Of a DNA stretch of 64,000 nt, positions 1 through 7,924 are shown piece by piece (within the stretch, counting starts at the first letter, position 1; each line of letters starts with the position of its first letter). The position numbers and the translations under genes were made by a program. Source of the stretch: Acinetobacter ihumii (GTDB lineage: Bacteria; Pseudomonadota; Gammaproteobacteria; Pseudomonadales; Moraxellaceae); NCBI RefSeq assembly GCF_900625095.1, contig NZ_LR130760.1, positions 2,862,903 through 2,926,902 on the forward strand. The letters are read 5' to 3'. A model generated the notes under the pieces. That model saw only the letters and a program-made list of their open reading frames with translations. It was not told where the DNA came from and searched no databases.

Positions 1-940
1 CATTTTGATAAGCAAATTCAGAGGCACCTAAACCCTGAATTCCCATCGACAAACGTTCATAGTTCATCATCACGAACATGGCAGCCAGACCTTCGTTTTC
101 CTTACCAACAAGGAAACCTTTCGCTCCGTCAAAGTTCATGACACATGTAGCAGATGCCTTGATCCCCATTTTATGTTCAATTGAACCCGGGCCCACGGCA
201 TTGCGTTCACCGACTGAGCCATCTTCATTAACGAGGAATTTTGGCACGATAAACAATGAAATACCGCGCGAACCCGCTGGTGCATCAGGTGTTTTTGCCA
301 AGACCAAATGAATAATGTTTTCAGCTAAATCGTGATCGCCACCGGTAATGAAGATTTTAGTACCCGTAATGTTGTAAGTACCATCTGCATTCGGTTCTGC
401 TTTGGTTTTAATAATGCCTAAATCTGTACCCGCATGAGGTTCAGTCAAACACATCGTGCCAGACCATTCTCCTGAATAGATTTTAGGTAAATAGGTTTGT
501 TTTTGCTCTTGTGATGCATAGCTATTTAAAGCCATACCAGCACCCACAGAAAGAAGCGGATAGAGCATAAAAGATGGGTTGGTGGCAAAAAGCATTTCAT
601 CTGCAAGTACAGTCAGCATTTTAGGCATGCCTTGACCGCCCCATTCTTCATCTGCACCTAAACCGATCCAGCCACCTTGTGCATATTGCTCGAACGCATC
701 TTTAAAACCAGCAGGTGTGGTCACGTTTCCATTGTCATAACGTGCACCTTCTTCATCGCCGCTACGATTCAGTGGCAAAGTCACGTTTTGTGCAAATTTT
801 GCCATTTCTTCTAAAATCGCTTCTGCGGTCGCTGCATCAATATGTGCCAAATTTTCATTGGCTTGCCAGAATTGTTCTGCTTTAAATACGTCATTTAAAA
901 TAAAACGCATATCTGCAAGTGGCGCATTGTAAATTGGCAT
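1..940 (-). CDS. Acyl-CoA dehydrogenase, FadE-like (3' end beyond window)
   Basis: Flavin-dependent acyl-CoA dehydrogenase, expected to catalyse the first oxidation step of fatty acyl-CoA beta-oxidation. Only the N-terminal ~313 residues are in the window; the reading frame is open to position 1. The start MPIYNAPLADM follows a good AAGGGTG ribosome-binding site. The middle shows the family signatures MCLTEPHAGTDLG and KIFITGGDHD, which contribute to the FAD/substrate pocket. The protein is closely similar to the next gene (1128-2930), which is 600 residues, so the two look like a tandem duplication of the large form found in Acinetobacter and Pseudomonas. Substrate chain length cannot be read from sequence. 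A 12-13 bp inverted repeat (961-997) lies in its leader. Confidence 0.9.
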   Translation of the reverse strand, partial: MPIYNAPLADMRFILNDVFKAEQFWQANENLAHIDAATAEAILEEMAKFAQNVTLPLNRSGDEEGARYDNGNVTTPAGFKDAFEQYAQGGWIGLGADEEWGGQGMPKMLTVLADEMLFATNPSFMLYPLLSVGAGMALNSYASQEQKQTYLPKIYSGEWSGTMCLTEPHAGTDLGIIKTKAEPNADGTYNITGTKIFITGGDHDLAENIIHLVLAKTPDAPAGSRGISLFIVPKFLVNEDGSVGERNAVGPGSIEHKMGIKASATCVMNFDGAKGFLVGKENEGLAAMFVMMNYERLSMGIQGLGASEFAYQN

Positions 941-960
941 CGTTTTTCACCCTTGTTATT

Positions 961-997
961 TTACATTTATCTGCTTCATCTTACGCAGAAAATGTAA
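961..997. repeat. Inverted repeat upstream of first acyl-CoA dehydrogenase
   Basis: Arms TTACATTTATCTGC (961-974) and GCAGAAAATGTAA (985-997) pair over 13 bases with one bulge and a 10-base loop. It lies 21 bases upstream of the start codon of the leftmost gene, so it could be an operator or an RNA hairpin in the leader. No U-tract follows it, so it is not a typical terminator. Confidence 0.5.
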
Positions 998-1041
998 TTC
1001 ATGACTATGTCTGGAATGTTATTAATTTAGCATTGATTCAA

Positions 1042-1078
1042 TAAAAAAAGGACTGTCAAAACTGATCAGTCCTTTTCG
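1042..1078 (-). terminator. Rho-independent terminator of acyl-CoA dehydrogenase 2
   Basis: On the minus strand GGACTG and CAGTCC form a stem after the stop at 1128, followed by a run of seven T. It separates the two acyl-CoA dehydrogenase genes, so they are probably separate transcription units. Confidence 0.75.
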
Positions 1079-1127
1079 TTGGCATGCAGTTGTTTTTGCA
1101 AATCAACCCATGCTAGAGCCGGATCGC

Positions 1128-2930
1128 TTAGAACACAAAGTGTTCTGCATCAAGTGCCATCAATGGCTCAAGACCAGTTGAAAGCACATCGACATGTGAG
1201 CGAACACGTGGCAAGATTTTCTTGAAGTAGAATCGCGCTGTGGTCACTTTGGCATTGTAGAAATCAACATCAGTTGTACCTGCTGCCAATGTTTCTTGAG
1301 CAACCAATGCCATACGAGCCCATAGATAAGCTAAGGTGACATAACCAGAGAAATACAGGTAGTCAACTGCCGCAGCACCGACTTCATCTGGGTTTTGCAT
1401 AGCACGCATACCAATTTGCATGGTGATGTCACCCCATTCTTTGTTCGCCGCTGCCAATGGTGCAACAAATTCTTGCATTGCTGCATTGTCTTTATTGGCT
1501 TCAACAAATTTATGAATGATTTTGGTGAAATCACGTAGCATTGCGCCTTGAGTTTGTAGAACTTTACGACCTAACAAATCCAGTGCCTGAATTTCAGTTG
1601 TACCTTCATATAAACATGCGATACGCGTGTCACGGACAATTTGTTCCATGCCATGTTCAGAAATGAAGCCATGACCACCGAACACTTGTACGCCGTGTTT
1701 TGCAGACTCAGAACCTGTTTCAGTCAGGAATGCTTTTGCAATCGGGGTCAACAATGAAAGGATGTTGTCTGCAAATTTACGTTCTTCTTCAGAAGTACCT
1801 TGTTCAACGATATCGGCATATTGAGCAAGTAAGTAAACTAAAGCACGACCACCTTCAGCATACGCTTTTTGAGTCAAAAGCATGTTGCGAACGGCAGGAT
1901 GAACAATAATCGGATCTGCTTCTTTTTCAGGTGCTTTAGGACCAGAAAGTGAGCGCATCGCTAAACGTTCTTTGGCATAGGTTAACGCGCCTTGGAACGA
2001 TGATTCAGATGCAGACAAACCTTGAACCGCAGTCCCAATACGTGCAGTATTCATGAAGGTAAACATGCAGTTTAGACCACGGTTTTCAGGTCCAATCAGA
2101 TAACCTTTGGCACGGTCAAAGTTAATGACGCAAGTTGCATTACCATGAATCCCCATTTTGTGTTCGATTGAACCACAACGTACCGCATTGCGCTCGCCAA
2201 CAGAACCATCTTCATTTACAAGGAATTTCGGTACGATAAATAGCGAAATACCTTTAGTGCCTTTTGGCGCACCTGGTAAACGGGCAAGCACAATATGAAT
2301 GATGTTATCTGCCATGTCATGTTCACCAGCAGAGATAAAGATTTTCTCGCCAGAGATAGCATAGCTGCCATCTTCATTTGGTTCTGCTTTTGAACGAATA
2401 ATACCTAAGTCTGAACCTGCATGAGATTCAGTCAAACACATGGTTCCTGTCCAGACACCTGAAACAAGGTTAGGTAAATAAGTGTTCTTTTGTTCTTCTG
2501 AACCGTGATGTTCCAAAGTACGAACTGCACCGTGTGACAGACCTGGATACATGCCCCATGCCCAGTTTGAGGCACCGACCATTTCAGAAATTGCAACACC
2601 TAAAGAGTTTGGTAGACCTTGACCGCCGTATTCTTCTTCAGCAGACAATGATGGAAAGCCAAGTTCGATATATTTTTGATAAGCTTCTTTAAATCCTGTT
2701 GGTGTCGTTACAACGCCATCATTCCATGTACAGCCTTCGCGGTCACCCACTTGATTGAGGGGAGAAAGTTCATTTTCACAGAAATCCGCAGCAGCTTCCA
2801 AGTATTGATCCACCAATTCACGGCTTACGTTTTCTTGGAATGCAGGAAGTTTTGCATAATGTTCTTCGGCATTTAATACTTCATGCAAAACAAATTGCAT
2901 ATCACGTAGCGGCGCTTTGTATTGTGGCAT
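1128..2930 (-). CDS. Acyl-CoA dehydrogenase, large FadE-like form
   Basis: Complete 600-residue acyl-CoA dehydrogenase that should oxidise a fatty acyl-CoA to the trans-2-enoyl-CoA with FAD and pass electrons to ETF. The order is an N-terminal helical domain (to ~160), a beta domain with MCLTESHAGSDLG and KIFISAGEHDM (~165-210), the C-terminal helical domain, and the catalytic-base region YEGTTEIQALDLLGRK (~440). The extra ~150 C-terminal residues are typical of the ~600-residue subfamily. It starts MPQYKAPLRDM with GAGGAA upstream. It is a paralogue of the gene to its left but has its own terminator and a leader with two palindromes (2947-2959, 2986-2999), which suggests separate regulation. 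The substrate is unknown. Confidence 0.93.
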   Translation of the reverse strand: MPQYKAPLRDMQFVLHEVLNAEEHYAKLPAFQENVSRELVDQYLEAAADFCENELSPLNQVGDREGCTWNDGVVTTPTGFKEAYQKYIELGFPSLSAEEEYGGQGLPNSLGVAISEMVGASNWAWGMYPGLSHGAVRTLEHHGSEEQKNTYLPNLVSGVWTGTMCLTESHAGSDLGIIRSKAEPNEDGSYAISGEKIFISAGEHDMADNIIHIVLARLPGAPKGTKGISLFIVPKFLVNEDGSVGERNAVRCGSIEHKMGIHGNATCVINFDRAKGYLIGPENRGLNCMFTFMNTARIGTAVQGLSASESSFQGALTYAKERLAMRSLSGPKAPEKEADPIIVHPAVRNMLLTQKAYAEGGRALVYLLAQYADIVEQGTSEEERKFADNILSLLTPIAKAFLTETGSESAKHGVQVFGGHGFISEHGMEQIVRDTRIACLYEGTTEIQALDLLGRKVLQTQGAMLRDFTKIIHKFVEANKDNAAMQEFVAPLAAANKEWGDITMQIGMRAMQNPDEVGAAAVDYLYFSGYVTLAYLWARMALVAQETLAAGTTDVDFYNAKVTTARFYFKKILPRVRSHVDVLSTGLEPLMALDAEHFVF

Positions 2931-2946
2931 ATCGGGTTCCTCAATA

Positions 2947-2959
2947 CTGGTTAAACCAG
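2947..2959. promoter_or_regulatory. Perfect palindrome in acyl-CoA dehydrogenase leader
   Basis: CTGGTTAAACCAG is a 13-base perfect palindrome around a central A, 17 bases upstream of the start codon at 2930. It is a plausible operator for a dimeric repressor, but the regulator is unknown. Confidence 0.4.
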
Positions 2960-2985
2960 AGTTATAATCTTAATCAACGATAATG

Positions 2986-2999
2986 GTGTCATGTGACAC
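2986..2999. promoter_or_regulatory. Operator-like inverted repeat, promoter region of acyl-CoA dehydrogenase 2
   Basis: GTGTCA-TG-TGACAC has perfect 6-base arms. On the minus strand its inner half supplies ATGACA, a near-consensus -35, with GATTAT 17 bases further on as a possible -10. A repressor bound here would overlap the -35 element. This reading of the promoter is an inference. Confidence 0.4.
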
Positions 3000-3177
3000 A
3001 TCTTTTACTTTTACATCGTGCAACAACTTATTTATCAGTACAAGCATTTGCCGTTCAACATCCATGACTGTAAAGTCAAAGAAAATTGCTTTAACTATGC
3101 TAAGTACATTGAACCTCAACACTTTTAACGAATTTTCAATGAAAGGAATAGTCAAAAAACGTAAAGAGATGTGTCCA

Positions 3178-3202
3178 TAAAAAAAGACGCCGAAGCGTCT
3201 TT
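3178..3202 (-). terminator. Rho-independent terminator of the LTxxQ lipoprotein gene
   Basis: AAAGACGC-cgaa-GCGTCTTT forms a strong stem with a stable tetraloop. On the minus strand it is followed by seven T, just downstream of the stop at 3226. Confidence 0.85.
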
Positions 3203-3225
3203 AAGGATATGACTTAAATTGAATT

Positions 3226-3600
3226 TTAAGACGATTTTACTGCTGCCGTTGGCGCAGGTGGCGCAACACGATCATTCATTTTGTTCGGTTTAAAGCGAAC
3301 CTCACAGGTGCCATCAATAGTTTTGTCGCCGACTTTGACCTGAATGGCCTGACCTACAGTTTTACCGACACAGGCTTTTTGAATTTGTTCAAATTGAGCT
3401 TTTCGCTCTGCACGATGCTGTTGCATCTCTGCACGTTGTTCGGGCGTTAATTTATGGCGTTTAAAATGTTTGCCGTGATCACCTTGCATCATTGCACGAT
3501 CTTGTCGTGGTTCTGGTGCTGAAGTTGATTGACAGGCTGCTAAACTTCCCATCGTGATGATGGTTGCTGTTAACATTGCGACTTTAGAAATTTTATTCAT
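3226..3600 (-). CDS. Small LTxxQ-motif (Spy/CpxP-like) lipoprotein
   Basis: A 124-residue predicted lipoprotein: a hydrophobic signal followed by lipobox SLAAC with Cys23. After it comes a basic, His/Arg-rich helical stretch containing LTPEQRAEMQQHRAERK (~52-68). LTPEQ matches the LTxxQ signature of the Spy/CpxP periplasmic chaperone family, although only one copy is clear. The C-terminal part (KTVGQAIQVKVGDKTIDG, Cys, RF) is a compact domain that I do not recognise; it has two Cys that could pair. The gene is divergent from baeS with 129 bases between. In E. coli BaeR activates spy, so a BaeR-controlled periplasmic stress protein is an attractive reading, but that is inference. It has its own terminator. 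Confidence 0.75.
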   Translation of the reverse strand: MNKISKVAMLTATIITMGSLAACQSTSAPEPRQDRAMMQGDHGKHFKRHKLTPEQRAEMQQHRAERKAQFEQIQKACVGKTVGQAIQVKVGDKTIDGTCEVRFKPNKMNDRVAPPAPTAAVKSS

Positions 3601-3729
3601 GTTCTATCCCCGATTGATCTTGATGGCATACGTTAAAGATTAAGTAATAAACATGAAGAAACAATGGAGAGTTTTTTGAGTGAGTGTTCGCTACAATAGT
3701 GAATATAGAAGAAAAATGAGAGATTTCTT
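3601..3729. promoter_or_regulatory. Divergent promoter region between LTxxQ lipoprotein and baeSR
   Basis: This 129-base AT-rich gap must hold the start signals for both divergent genes. A TACAAT at 3692-3697 is the best -10 for baeS, with no good -35 in front of it. GAGAG at 3717-3722 serves as the baeS ribosome-binding site. No clear BaeR direct repeat was recognised. Confidence 0.35.
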
Positions 3730-5424
3730 TTGAATATTCGTCGTGTACCGATTGCCTTGCGCCTATTTTTAACGGTGCTGCTGACAACACTGGTGATTAC
3801 GACCGTCAGTTTGGGCGTTTTACACTGGACGATGCAAAAGAATTTTGCACGTTATGTTGCTGATGTCGAGATGCAAAAACTGGATCATCTCATCATTAAT
3901 TTAGGAAACGTATATAATGTTTACCATGATTGGGGCAATGCAATTCAGGCACAAATTTTACAGATAGAAGGTAATGCCGCGCCTGATGATTATGATCGAT
4001 TGTCACGTTGGTGGTTACGCCGTCAGTATGACATTGCCTTGCAACAGCGAATGTTTAAAGAGCAAACGTTATTAAGCTTATCACCAGAATTATCTAAAAA
4101 TGAATTAAAGAATAGTCTGATTTTAGATGCTCAGGAACGTAAATTTATCGAAGATAATTTGCCATCTGAGTATCAGCCTTTTGAGGGATTAAAATTTCCG
4201 CTGAGTTCCAATCAAAATTTATTTCGTCCAAATGATAAAAATAAAGATCCACATAAGCCGCCGCGATTGTCTGAAATGGCCGGCATGATGCCGCAAGAGG
4301 GGAAAAAACGCTTTATTTCCATGCCTGACCGGCTTGGATTAAGTTCGCGGCTTTCTTTGTATGATGCCAAACGCCAATTTGTAGTGGGTGAGCCTTCTAA
4401 TGACCAACTGTCATTTCGACCGATTATGTCGGGCAATCAGGTGATTGGTTATTTGGGTTTAAAGCCTGTTCTGGATGAAGATGATGCTTTAAGTATTAAT
4501 TTTTTTAGTAATCAAAAGCGTTTTTTATTACTCATTTATACTTTATCGGTGTTGGCGAGTTTGGTTGCGGCGTTATTGTTAGCCACCTATTTTAAAAAAC
4601 CGATTCAACGTTTATTGGATGCTACCCGTGAGTTGACTAAAGGGCATTATCAGTATCAGGTCAAAATTAAGCGCAATGATGAGTTGGGAGACTTGGCAAC
4701 ACAACTGAATCAATTGGCAGAAATTTTGGATCAACATGAGCAATCACGCCGACAATGGGTCGCAGATACATCACATGAATTAAAAACCCCACTCAGTGTA
4801 TTGCAGGCGCAAATTGAAGCGATGCAAGATGGAATTCGTCAAGCCAACCCAGAACATTTAGATGCGATGATGCGTCAGGTTAGCAGTTTGAAAAAACTCA
4901 CGCAGGATTTGGCTGACTTGGCTCAGGCGGATGCGCAACAACTGAAATGTTACTTTGCTGAAGTGAACCCTTGGGATGTGATCATTCAGGAAGTAGAAAA
5001 CTTCAAACCCAAGTTTGAACAAGCCGAACTCAGCATTTTAGTCGAAGGTCAGGGTGCGGTTTTACAATTAGATATAGATCGTTTTAAACAAATTATGGTC
5101 AACTTGTTGAGTAATAGTGTCCGCTATACCGAAAAAGGTGGTCAAATCCATATCCATACCGAGGAAAGTAGTCAGCACTGGAGTGTGATTGTGGATGACA
5201 GTCCGTTGGGTGTGGATGATGAACAGTTAAAACGATTGGGTGAACGCTTCTATCGCGTGGATGATTCACGAACACGTAGTACCGGTGGTACAGGCTTAGG
5301 GCTGGCATTGTCTAGTAAGTTGGCGCAAGCATTGGGTGGTCGCTTAAGTTTTGCACACTCTCCATTGGGCGGGCTGCGTTGTAGCTTAACCTTTCCAAAA
5401 ATACAGTCCATACATAAGGAATAA
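3730..5424 (+). CDS. baeS: Envelope-stress sensor histidine kinase BaeS
   Basis: Inner-membrane sensor kinase of the BaeSR two-component system, which in Acinetobacter controls efflux pumps such as AdeABC. It has 564 residues. TM1 is at ~10-33, followed by a long periplasmic sensor region (~34-260), TM2 (~265-287), a HAMP segment, a dimerisation domain with the phospho-acceptor in TSHELKTP (His349), and a HATPase domain with the N box NLLSNSVRYTE (~458) and G box GTGLGLALSSKL (~520). The start is TTG: the nearest ATG upstream runs into a stop after five codons, and GAGAG sits at good spacing. It is immediately followed by baeR (6 bases). The identity comes from the strongly BaeR-like partner; the kinase alone is less distinctive. 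Confidence 0.88.
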   Translation: MNIRRVPIALRLFLTVLLTTLVITTVSLGVLHWTMQKNFARYVADVEMQKLDHLIINLGNVYNVYHDWGNAIQAQILQIEGNAAPDDYDRLSRWWLRRQYDIALQQRMFKEQTLLSLSPELSKNELKNSLILDAQERKFIEDNLPSEYQPFEGLKFPLSSNQNLFRPNDKNKDPHKPPRLSEMAGMMPQEGKKRFISMPDRLGLSSRLSLYDAKRQFVVGEPSNDQLSFRPIMSGNQVIGYLGLKPVLDEDDALSINFFSNQKRFLLLIYTLSVLASLVAALLLATYFKKPIQRLLDATRELTKGHYQYQVKIKRNDELGDLATQLNQLAEILDQHEQSRRQWVADTSHELKTPLSVLQAQIEAMQDGIRQANPEHLDAMMRQVSSLKKLTQDLADLAQADAQQLKCYFAEVNPWDVIIQEVENFKPKFEQAELSILVEGQGAVLQLDIDRFKQIMVNLLSNSVRYTEKGGQIHIHTEESSQHWSVIVDDSPLGVDDEQLKRLGERFYRVDDSRTRSTGGTGLGLALSSKLAQALGGRLSFAHSPLGGLRCSLTFPKIQSIHKE

Positions 5425-5430
5425 TTGACA

Positions 5431-6117
5431 ATGAAACACGTAATGTTGGTTGAAGATGAAGTTGAATTGGCGCATCTGGTACGTGACTATTTGCAAGCGG
5501 CAGGTTTTGAAGTCAGCATGTTTCATGATGGGCAGGAAGCCTACGACAGCTTTTTACAACAAAAACCCAGTCTTATGGTCTTGGATTTAATGGTTCCTCG
5601 GATGGATGGTTTAACCATTTGCCGTAAAGTTCGTGAACAGTCAGATTTACCGATTATTATGGTGACAGCGCGTACTGAAGAAATTGACCGAGTTCTGGGT
5701 TTAAATATGGGCGCGGATGATTATGTGTGTAAACCTTTTAGTCCGAAAGAACTGGTTGCTCGAGTACAAGCGGTATTACGCCGACTAGATCGTAAAGCTG
5801 AACCTGAACAAAATGATTTATTTCGTATCGATAAGGCGCAACAACGTATCTGGTATCAACAAAAACCTTTAAGCCTGACACCTACTGAGTTTCGACTTTT
5901 AGAGTTGTTTTTAGAACATGTGGGGCAGGTTTATTCGCGAGCGCAGTTATTAGATCATATTAATCCAGATAGTTTTGATGTTGCAGATCGTGTAATTGAC
6001 AGCCATATTAAAAACTTACGTCGTAAAGTGACGGAAGCTGCGGATACGGGCAATCGTCATGAATGGATTCAGGCTGTTTATGGCGTCGGTTATCGTTTTG
6101 AATATCCTGAAGATTAA
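5431..6117 (+). CDS. baeR: Response regulator BaeR
   Basis: OmpR/PhoB-class DNA-binding response regulator, 228 residues. The receiver domain has the acidic pair VEDE (Glu8, Asp9), phospho-acceptor Asp52 in LDLMVPRMDG and Lys in KPFSPKE. A C-terminal winged helix follows (LSLTPTEFRLLELF, DSHIKNLRRK, YGVGYRF). The sequence matches my memory of A. baumannii BaeR very closely. The ATG at 5431 is preferred over the in-frame TTG at 5425 because AAGGA at 5416-5420 gives 10 bases of spacing to the ATG and only 4 to the TTG. Phosphorylated BaeR is known to activate RND efflux genes and confer tolerance to tigecycline and tannic acid in A. baumannii. It is co-transcribed with baeS. Confidence 0.95.
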   Translation: MKHVMLVEDEVELAHLVRDYLQAAGFEVSMFHDGQEAYDSFLQQKPSLMVLDLMVPRMDGLTICRKVREQSDLPIIMVTARTEEIDRVLGLNMGADDYVCKPFSPKELVARVQAVLRRLDRKAEPEQNDLFRIDKAQQRIWYQQKPLSLTPTEFRLLELFLEHVGQVYSRAQLLDHINPDSFDVADRVIDSHIKNLRRKVTEAADTGNRHEWIQAVYGVGYRFEYPED

Positions 6118-6140
6118 CTTCCAGATTTTATAGCTTGTTC

Positions 6141-6173
6141 AGGAGGGACTTTAATTCCATGGAAGTCACTCCT
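6141..6173 (+). repeat. Hairpin downstream of baeR without a U-tract
   Basis: AGGAGGGACTT and AAGTCACTCCT pair with one mismatch around an 11-base loop, 24 bases after the baeR stop. The sequence that follows (ACATCTC) is not a U-run, so this may stabilise the 3' end or be a weak terminator. Confidence 0.45.
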
Positions 6174-6597
6174 ACATCTCTAGTATCAACCTAAATCATT
6201 GAGACTTGTTAAGATCACTTTATGAGAAAATGATTATTCTCAAAAAATATATGTTTATTGTTCATTAGTTAAGCTTAATCTAAAAAATAAATATTAGTAA
6301 ATAATGATCCTTTTTTGTGCATTGAAAGCATTTAAATTATTACTTCTGCGCCAAAAAATTACAAATAAGGCTTTATATCATTTAGTTCTCCGCAAATTTT
6401 GACTCCTTTTTTATCATATAAGTTTTTCTAATGTCATGCTTTAAAATTATTCGCTTGATGAGTCTTTTTTAAATCTTATATGTTGAGGGAGTCATAGATT
6501 CATCAGTGTTTCAATTGAAGCGCACATGACATATCCGTAATGACCTTGTTGTACTAATAAAAATAGCGAAGCCTATTTCAAAAATTAAGGATGAAAG
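6174..6597. other. Intergenic region upstream of catabolic cluster
   Basis: About 420 AT-rich bases with no credible ORF. It holds a Fur-box-like imperfect palindrome (6224-6241) and must contain the promoter and LysR-regulator site of the cluster starting at 6598. TAATAA near 6556 could be part of a -10. AAGG just before the ATG at 6598 is the ribosome-binding site. Confidence 0.4.
6224..6241. promoter_or_regulatory. Fur-box-like palindrome
   Basis: GAGAAAATGATTATTCTC has near-symmetric arms and contains two NATWAT-type hexamers (GAAAAT, GATTAT) as in Fur boxes. It lies ~110 bases after baeR and ~360 bases before the next gene, so the controlled gene is unclear. Weak evidence. Confidence 0.25.
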
Positions 6598-7911
6598 ATG
6601 AAAAAAGATCAGTCTAAACGCGCCGCCGCCGCCGCGTTTATGGGAACAACAATTGAGTTTTATGATTTCTATGTGTATGCCACTGCCGCAGCCTTGATAT
6701 TAGGAACCGTATTTTTCCCTAAAACAGATCCAGTAACAGGAACGTTGGCTTCATTTGCAACTTTGGCCGTGGGATTTGTTGCAAGACCCTTGGCTGGCGT
6801 CGTCTTTGGGCATCTTGGTGATCGCTTGGGCCGAAAAAAAATGTTGCTATTTACAATGGTACTGATGGGAATGGCTACAACTTGTATTGGGCTTATTCCG
6901 AGTTATGAAAGTATTGGTATATGGGCACCAATCTTATTGATATTTTTCCGATTTTTACAGGGAATTTCAGTCGGGGGGGAATGGGGTGGAGCTGTATTAA
7001 TGGCAAGTGAACACGCACCTCAAGCAAGAAAAAATTTTTTTGCATCATTTGCGCAATTAGGTAGTCCCGCAGGTCTTATTTTGTGTTTACTTGTATTTAG
7101 AGCTGTAAGCACACTTGATGAACAAGCTTTTGCAAGTTGGGGATGGCGTGTCCCATTTTTGCTCAGCTTTCTGTTGATGGCTGTCGGATTTGTCATTCGT
7201 TTTGGTATAGAAGAATCACCAGAGTTTACGCAAGCTAAGCAGCAAGAAACAACTTTACAGCATCCTGTAAAAGAATTACTTAAAAATTATCGAGGACATT
7301 TAATTTTTGCTGGACTGACGATTACGATCGGGACAGCAGGTTTCTTTTTTACTAATACCTTCATGATTACTTATGTCACTCAATATCTGGGAATGAGCAA
7401 ACAAACAATTTTGGATGCCTTGTTTTTGGTTACTATTTTTCAGTTTCTAACAATGCCAATCGCAGCATGGTGTGCAGACAAAGTCGGTGTACAGCGTTTT
7501 CTTATCGTGGTTGCGAGTCTGTGTATCATCGTTCCATATCCAATGTTTATGTTAGTTGAAACCAAAAACATCATTTTTATTACCTTGGGAATTACTCTGG
7601 CAGTTGTCACATTATCTGCCTTGTATGCAGTTGCTGCTGGGTTTATGGCCAATATATTTCCAACACAGGTACGCTATTCAGGTATTTCGATTTCGTATCA
7701 ATTCATTGCTGCTTTGACAGCGGGGACTACGCCATTTATTGGAACCCTCTTGGCAAGTCATTATACCGGGCAATGGTGGCCGCTGGCTTTACTGTTTAGT
7801 TTTCTATCTTTTCTATCTTTAGTCGGTGTACTTGGAGTTAAAGCCCTCATGACTAAACAGGAAAAAAAGATTTCTTCGATTCAACCTATGGTCGCTGAAG
7901 AGTCTGTGTGA
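6598..7911 (+). CDS. MFS metabolite:H+ symporter (MHS family)
   Basis: A 437-residue, 12-helix major facilitator of the metabolite:proton symporter family, the group of ShiA, ProP, KgtP and citrate carriers. Signatures are the N-terminal GTTIEFYDFYVY (~17-28), the loop 2-3 motif GHLGDRLGRKK (~73-83) and FLQGISVGGEWGGA in helix 4 (~120-133). It sits in the inner membrane and should import a small, probably carboxylated, solute. It is the first gene of a tight cluster with four enzymes and a LysR regulator, so its substrate is presumably the compound degraded by them; the family alone does not reveal which. Confidence 0.88.
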   Translation: MKKDQSKRAAAAAFMGTTIEFYDFYVYATAAALILGTVFFPKTDPVTGTLASFATLAVGFVARPLAGVVFGHLGDRLGRKKMLLFTMVLMGMATTCIGLIPSYESIGIWAPILLIFFRFLQGISVGGEWGGAVLMASEHAPQARKNFFASFAQLGSPAGLILCLLVFRAVSTLDEQAFASWGWRVPFLLSFLLMAVGFVIRFGIEESPEFTQAKQQETTLQHPVKELLKNYRGHLIFAGLTITIGTAGFFFTNTFMITYVTQYLGMSKQTILDALFLVTIFQFLTMPIAAWCADKVGVQRFLIVVASLCIIVPYPMFMLVETKNIIFITLGITLAVVTLSALYAVAAGFMANIFPTQVRYSGISISYQFIAALTAGTTPFIGTLLASHYTGQWWPLALLFSFLSFLSLVGVLGVKALMTKQEKKISSIQPMVAEESV

Positions 7912-7924
7912 AAAGAGAGCAATT

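Noticed and set aside
78..311. 77-residue plus-strand ORF
   Set aside because: It lies antisense to the partial acyl-CoA dehydrogenase, whose own frame is strongly conserved; no ribosome-binding site.
2970..3180. Two short opposing ORFs of 61 and 65 residues in the gap before the LTxxQ lipoprotein
   Set aside because: Low-complexity, overlapping each other, no recognisable start signal or family; the region fits a promoter and leader.
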